Positions 1 through 6,800 of a DNA stretch of 10,027 bases are shown in pieces. Origin of the DNA: Phoronis pallida. Its lineage: Eukaryota; Phoronida; Phoronidae. The DNA lies in contig JAOXYC010256453.1 of assembly GCA_028565715.1 (NCBI GenBank), positions 1-10,027 on the forward strand, read 5' to 3'. Both the position numbers and the translations under genes were made by a program. Every line of letters begins with the position of its first letter. Position 1 is the first letter of the stretch. Under the pieces are notes generated by a model. That model ran no database searches, had not been told where the DNA came from, and saw nothing but the letters and a program-made list of their open reading frames with translations.

Positions 1-42
1 TTTTTGAGAAAACTAGAAAATGATGTATGGATGAGTTCTGAT

Positions 43-236
43 ATTACCAAGCACTTTTTATGATCGAATGATACATTTTTTGCAAAAAAGCTTGTTTTTT
101 GCATCAAATTCTCCATATTACATGAAACTCAATATCATTGGAATCTGAAAAAATGTCTGACTCGTCCGATGATGGGAATCAAACCCATGGCAGGCTTGTA
201 TCTTGGCAAGTGCTCTACCAACTGAGCTAAGGAGAC
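43..236 (-). mobile_element. tRNA-derived SINE-like element, antisense to the gene
   Basis: The minus strand of 164-236 is a 73-nt tRNA-like module. It has a perfect A-box (TAGCTCAGTTGG), a perfect 4-bp D stem (GCTC/GAGC), and a near-perfect B-box (GGTTTGATTCC) inside a 5-bp ATGGG/CCCAT T stem. The anticodon stem is reduced to four pairs and the acceptor stem is partly mismatched, so this is not a working tRNA. AT-rich sequence follows, ending with AAGTGCTTGGTAAT (43-56). The same 3' motif follows a second tRNA-like module at 1603-1852, which suggests a shared SINE tail. No clear target-site duplication was seen. Confidence 0.55.
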
Positions 237-337
237 AGCCATGGCAGGAACTGTAAATTCATCAGATTCAACAATAACATTGACCATTGAACAACATTAA
301 CACATATTTTGAGGAGTTGTTTGACAATTTGTTATGC

Positions 338-522
338 ACTCAACACATAAATTTCATTAAACATGATCCTGTTTTTTTACACTCACAATGCATCTAAAGT
401 TCCTGTATATGTCCCTGAATGCAATGCATCTCAAAATTGTGAGTGTAAAAAACAGTATCGTATTTAAGGAAATTTGCATCGCCGAAAACCTTCTGTCAAA
501 TAACACAAACTCAACACATAAA
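338..522. repeat. 14-bp direct repeat flanking the fold-back element
   Basis: The sequence actcaacacataaa occurs at 338-351 and again at 509-522, bracketing the hairpin at 349-475. Weaker similarity extends upstream of each copy (tttgacaattt versus tctgtcaaat). It may be an insertion-related duplication or part of a larger repeat, but the second copy is 33 bp away from the hairpin end, so it is not a simple target-site duplication. Confidence 0.45.
349..475. mobile_element. Small fold-back element (MITE-like hairpin), 127 bp
   Basis: Arms 349-389 and 436-475 are inverted repeats around a 46-nt loop. The inner part is nearly perfect: tacactcacaat on the left pairs with attgtgagtgta on the right, each next to a T/A run. 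The outer part continues through cctg/cagt and aaatttc/gaaattt with a few mismatches. The loop carries two copies of atgcat. Short open frames here on both strands are consequences of the repeat, not genes. Confidence 0.55.
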
Positions 523-615
523 AAACAATGTGATGAAATGACCTTTTTTGAAGAGATAATTAAAATGTTAAAATTTGAGAATGCCATATTAGGTTGAGTG
601 TTAATTTCTTCACAG

Positions 616-868
616 GTACACCACCACAGACACCTCCTCGCTCCATCTCACCGTTCTCAACAAGTCCACGTGTCTCACGCAGATCATCAGCTAACACCCC
701 TCCCCCACCATCAGCCAGTCCTAAACTCCCCAGGAGGTCATCCGGTGCTACTCCACCCAGGACATCCAGTACACCACAACCACCAACTGAGTCACCACGG
801 TTACGAGACACCAGATCTCCTGCACTTACAGATAAAGGCAGTCTTGATAAACCTGATACGTCAGTCAC
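616..868 (+). CDS. EHBP1: EHBP1 exon a: Pro/Ser-rich linker before the CH domain
   Basis: The acceptor is ttcttcacag ending at 615 and the donor is gtaagc at 869. The exon begins with the last two bases of a split codon and ends with the first two bases of another. It encodes about 84 residues very rich in Pro, Ser, Thr and Arg and predicted to be disordered, with repeated S/T-P sites and two copies of an RRSS-x-x-TPP motif at 678-704 and 732-758. In the EHBP1 family this is the linker between the N-terminal C2-like domain and the CH domain, usually poorly conserved. The assignment therefore rests on splice phase and position, not on recognisable homology. The open frame running further upstream is intron read-through. 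Confidence 0.8.
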
Positions 869-3800
869 GTAAGCATCGGAAATATGACATGAGCTAATAA
901 CAACTTATAAGTGAGAATTGAGCATGTGTGCCGTCATAAACATGTTTTCAATAATTCTCTCTACATACATGATTAGCAGAATTTCAAAAAGAGTTAGCTT
1001 CTTATTTTTAATTTAAGTTTAAAAACTCTTTAGAAATATTATAAAATTAACCCTAACAATTAAAGAAACATCTAGAGCCACTCAAAACAAACTATATGGT
1101 TGATGTTTTTTGGAAAACATATTGGCATGTATTTGAGCACAGAAGTACTTTCAATATTTCAACTGGTGAAAAGGTTCATTTCACGTCAATTCTTGATAAA
1201 TATTTTATTCGCTTACAAGAAAAATGCCCAAAACATGCTCAACAAAAAACATTCTCCTAGTAAATGAATAAAATGTTTTTTATTTAATATTTCAATTGCA
1301 CTCATTTTAATGAGTATTAAAATATCTAAAATTATAGTTTAAATTTCAAGAGGTTTTTACTGTGTTAAGAAAACAAACTTGATTTAATTTATTTATTTAA
1401 TAAATCTTTATCCTGGGTGGCCTCTTCAGTGCCAGGCACTGGTCTCCCAGGGGAACCTCTTTATTTTAATTAATCCTTCATTACATTTATTTTTTACAGT
1501 TCTAGTGAGTTTGATGATGAAGATATATTCCCCACAGAGGTAGAGTTTCTCTTTTCTCAGTAACTTTGTTTCTAATGCATTGAAATAAGATAAAAAAATT
1601 AAATTACCAAGCACTTCTGACTCAATGAAATATTGTGAGATATTTGAGATCTGTAGTAACTTATTAACATGTGTTTTAAAGGAGGAAGGTAGTTAAAGGG
1701 TTTCACAAAAGAAATCTGTATAAACGGATAAATCGCTATGATTCAAAGTTGAACATTTTACGATTAAATGAAATAAATGCAGAAAAAATCATTCTCATCC
1801 ATGTGATATCAAACCCACAAGTATGCATCCTAACCTTTAGACCACGGATGAGATCTGATTATAGGCATTCCATCTAACCTCTTATGCCAACATTGTTGAT
1901 AATTTCACATTGCTAAGTGACTATATATACTTCATTCTTAATCTGTTGTCCAGCCCTCCTCTCAAGCGGGTGGAGGTACAAATGCCCTGGGCGACCTACT
2001 AGACTGGTGTAAAGAGACCACTAAAGGATATCGTGGAGTACGGGTGACTAACATGACTACATCATGGAGGAATGGGCTAGCTTTCTGTGCCATTGTACAC
2101 AAGTTTAGACCTGACTTGATGTAAGTTTTGCTGATACCCTAAATTAGATTTTATTTTCAAAGATACTTCTTACTTTTCTGTAACCATAGTGTGAACTTTA
2201 AGTTATACCCAAATAACAAAATATGTTTCATGAAATGTGACTCAAATGTTTTATTATTACATTGATTAAAAGCAAGATGCTTTCAGAACACTTTAGTTTT
2301 ATAAAAAAACATTAAAATGTCCACTCTGGAGTTGATGTAAAGATATTTTATTAAAAAACTATTAAAATCCCTAGCTTTCGAAATTTCTTCTTCATCAGAG
2401 GACAGAATTTATACATAGAATGAACACAAACAACACAGACAAGATGGCAAAACAAATTAAACCAATAACATAACTAGAAATACGAAGCGCGGCAAAACAA
2501 GTAGCCAATCAAACAGAGAGCGCAACAAATGTCGGGTCTGTGTTGTATGTGTTCATTCTATGTTATGCAGTCCTCTAATGAAGAATAAATTTCGAAAGCT
2601 ATTGATTTTAATTGATTTTTAATAAGATATCTTTACGTCAGCTCCACAGTGGACATTTCAATGTATTTTATGATTTTAACACTGGCGATCAGCCATTTAT
2701 TATTAGTTTTATTAAATTGACTTGTTACAAGGCTTCCCTTCATGGTCACAAGTTGATGCCAACATCATGACTCAAACAAGTAAATGTGTTTATAGTTTAA
2801 GCCTAAATAATAAACCACTTCTAAATTGTAGATTTATATTTGTTTCCATTACTTTTTACCCATGATTGTCAAGCTCCAACAAATTCAGGAGAATTGATCA
2901 CAATTTTTGATTTTTTCTACCTTGTTTGTATCCCATATGATTTGCTTTGTAAATGTATTCATTAATATTTTCAGAGGAGATTTCAAATTGCTCTCCTCTC
3001 ACGATATTAACAACAACAACAAGAAAGCATTTGATGCCGCGGCAAGTCTTGGAATACCTAAAGTCATTGAGCCGTCGGACATGGTACTGCTCAAGGTACC
3101 GGATAAACTGTGTGTTATGACATACTTATATCAACTGCGTACTTACTTCACTGGTCAGACGCTGGAGATTCAGCAGATTGGTATGAAATCCAGCGAGAGC
3201 ACGTATACAGTGGGGGAATTTGAAACAGATCTAGATTCAAAGATATCCAAAGAAATGTATGGGAAAGAAGTCAAACGAAGTCGTAGGAAGAAACGTCACA
3301 GTCACAGTCGACATTCTCGTAGGGAGCATTCTCCAGACGCTGAATCCATCACAAGCGCAGGAACAGCGTCACTGATGTCGCAGATGTCCGATAGGTTTAG
3401 TATACGGGAGCAAAGTCCGGAAAGTAAATTCCTGGAAGCGTTAGAAGGGGATTTGATTAAAAATAGCATTTCTGAAAGCAGTCTTACAAAGGATATGAAT
3501 TCGGATCCAAATGTCACCAATCATACAAAGAAGTCGGAACCAGTCATCAGTAGTAAATCATCTACTCCGAATAGTTCTCATCAGCCAACATCGGCTCAGG
3601 ATATGTCTCAGAAAATAGTAGAATCTCCCGTCAGACTTATGACACGTAAACAATTAACAAATCCCTTTGATAGTGATGACGATGATAATGATGTTCCTCA
3701 GTATTCCACACCTCAAGCAGAAACTACCAGTAATCAAACCACTCCAGTTGCAGAGATGCCTGGTGGTGGATTGACAGACTCTACTGTCCGTGATCAGAGT

Positions 3801-6800
3801 GTTACCAGGTCAAGTCAAGGTTCAGATAACAGGTGCGTGCATTGTCAAGCTTCCAAAGTTGGCTTACATCAATCAAATAGAAATAACTTTTTATGTAAAA
3901 TGATTTATTCTCTCATACATCTTTAATTTGTGGGCAAGTAAAATTGATCATATTTTTGACAGATGCAGCACAGTATCTTTATACACCATGGCAGTGATTG
4001 CATCCCTTTGTTAGATGTTACATTATATGAGCTATACCAGCTCTGAGCTGTGTTTCAGTTGAATTATAATCTTCTGTTTCTTACAGTGATGTACAGAATT
4101 CTAGTAGAACTAGTCCAGCAAAAGATACAGAGACTTCAACAGGTGCTGTCAGGAAAACTCGTAAATTACCTGATCCTGTGCGGATAGGTATCAGTCCATC
4201 ACCATCATCCGACTCCATTAAATCAGCTTCATCAGAGGTTAGTGTATACCAGTGTGTAATGAATGAGTGATTCCTCCTGAGTGTGATCTATCTTCATTTA
4301 GGCATCAGTACCAGAACCTGACCTAGGCTTTAAAACTGCTAAGCATGTTTCTTTTTTGATTGAAAATGAATCCTCATCCCTGAGTAGATCAACAAGGTGT
4401 TACTGTAACATTGATAAGATAATGGACCATGAGGTGTTACCAGGGGGTGTTCTAGGTATATGCCGAGTATCAGGTCTCAGACTGTTTCTAACATCTTTCT
4501 TGCTTGAAACAAACAATAGACATTTGATCATATCTGAAAAGCAGTGTCCTATTTATCTAGTGTGTTTGACTGTGTGCAATTGTGTTGATGTCCATTTTCC
4601 ACTTCCTGTGCCAAGGTTCAACATTTTGTCCGAGGTGATTGATGTAAACATTGTTTTGCCAATTTTCCTAAAGTTATCAACATGAAAATACTTTTCAGTA
4701 TAAAAAACCAATGATTGAGATGAAGCTTTCGAAAAGAACAATTACAGTAAACGCTTCATTGTCTTTAAATCACCCATTTGGATTAAAGCATGAATCAATG
4801 AAATTACATTATGTTTTGAACAAGGACAACATTTTGCCAGTATGGGTATCAATTCAAACCACAAACACTGCATTTCAAAAAAGGTTTACATCAATAACTT
4901 TTGTTTCAATAAACTGTTTTCTACAACTTATTCCTATCTTTTGCATTAAACTTTCATTTCTATTGAAAGCTACACCTTCTCTACACTGAAATTGTGTTAC
5001 ATTCTATTGCATGACGTTTGCTTATAAGTTGGCGTGCACTTTCAGAGACTCAAGTCACGCCATGATGAGCTCAAAGAGAGGGCTCGGGTCCTGTTAGAGA
5101 GGGCTCGACAGGATGCTCTTGTGAAATCTGAAAACAAGAGAAGTTCCAGAATCCTAGAAACTGAGAATGAATCAGCAGTAAGTTATCTCAGATATAGAAT
5201 TAAGTGGAGGCATGACTGCTTTTGGTTCATTGCACTTGGATCAATTTGCTTTTCAAAAAGCTATTGAATGTTTACTGCAGCTACAAATTTCTTAAACTGC
5301 AAACTGCACTTGCCATTCAACTTCAGTTTCCATTAGAATGTCCTATCAAGATTTGGCAGAGTCTCTTATTTTAATGCAATGGGAATGAAAACTAGAAAGT
5401 GTTCCTTCAGTTTAATAAACGTTACGTTAGGTGAAAGAAGCATTTCACATTTACTGGTATAAACCCTTTCTTAATGTTATAGTCAAAGGAATCTGTGGAG
5501 GAGAAGAGGTTGTTACGTGAGCGTGCTCGTCAATTGATCTCAGAAGCAAGGACTAGTATAGGAAAGCCTGAGGGGGCAGTGGTCGGCTTGGCAACACAGA
5601 GTAGTCAACAACGACGTAAGTTCTCAGAGCATGCTCCTTCATTTCACTTAAAAGTCAGAGAGGTGGTTGTGTGGTCATTCTGTGTAATGACAGGCATATA
5701 CTTGTGGTCAAATCAAGTCGCGATGTATGACTTTGAATATTTTAATTGTGTTTTATCCTTGTTTGATCTTCTGCCTTCCTTGTTGAAGAAACTTTTGTTC
5801 ATCTTTTGTTTTATCTCTTAATTTTGATATTGTTTTCCAACCAAGCAAGTGTTTTGAAACCCACTTATTATTTCTTGACCTTTATTTTGTTTTTTACCAT
5901 CCTTTAGGCCGGGACTTCAAGTTTTACCAGTTTAAAAAAGATGGTAAGCCTTCAGTTTTTTGTCGATTCGTATTCTTTGACTTTGTGATTAATTTTAGAT
6001 GCTCAGTTAATTTTGTTATCGAGATATTCAAGGTTACTTAAATTTGATTTTTGTTTGTTAAAAACTATTTCATATAGACTCTTTGTTATGATAATTGTGG
6101 TTGCAGTATTTTCTTTCTAACCTTTCCTCATTTGAGCTGATTTAATTCTGGTTGTGGTTCTCTAACTCTTGATAATTGGTGTTACACTTCAAGTACATAT
6201 CTATGCATTATGAAGAGCAGCCTCCATTCACTGTTAACATTTTGAGAATGGAGTAACTGAATTTTACTCCTCTTACTATGACATTATTACCACTTCTGAC
6301 CAGTTGACGGTTAATTTAATACAAGATAGTTACAATTGTCTTTTCTGGTATTTAGTCTTTGGTTCAAATACTTGCCCAAACACCTAACTGTACTATTTGA
6401 AGTCTAAGCAGAATACTATCATTACTGACTTCAACCATTCTATTTGAAGCTGCCTAACATACCTTTATCAATGCACATTGTCTTTTCTCTGTCTGTCTAT
6501 TCTCACTGGTCACTTTCTCCACTAACCCCTAACAGTTTCTGAGGAGGAGGGTAGCAACTCACCACCCAGGGGTACATCACAAACCAGGGGAACAACACCA
6601 CCCAAGGGTCTATCCCCAGCCAGGGGTGCGTCACCAGCCAGGGACATATCCCCACTCCAGGGTAGGTCCCCAAGCAGGGACAGCTCCCCTGGTGACACCC
6701 ACACAGATGCTAAGTTACGCCAGCTCATGCTCACTCGTCCTGTTCTAGCCTCGACTCTAGCATCTACAGCAGCCAAGTTGAGTGGAGACCAGTCGGGGCC

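Noticed and set aside
164-236. Functional nuclear tRNA gene on the minus strand
   Set aside because: A-box, D stem and T arm are good, but the acceptor stem is mismatched and the anticodon stem is off-register, so a tRNA-derived repeat fits better.
185-248. 10-bp direct repeat ccatggcagg at 185-194 and 239-248 as a target-site duplication
   Set aside because: The first copy lies inside the tRNA-like module, between the T arm and the anticodon arm, so it cannot flank an insertion; probably chance.
388-597. Plus-strand open frame of 69 codons, and the overlapping minus-strand one at 357-587
   Set aside because: Both run through the fold-back repeat and AT-rich intron, with no recognisable protein.
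560-868. Minus-strand open frame opposite the Pro-rich exon
   Set aside because: It is a mirror of the Pro/Ser codon bias in exon a; it has no protein similarity, and the plus strand has correct splice sites and phase.
4711-4989. 92-codon open frame in the intron between exons e and f
   Set aside because: No recognisable domain and no phase-compatible splice sites linking it to neighbours; composition is like the surrounding intron.
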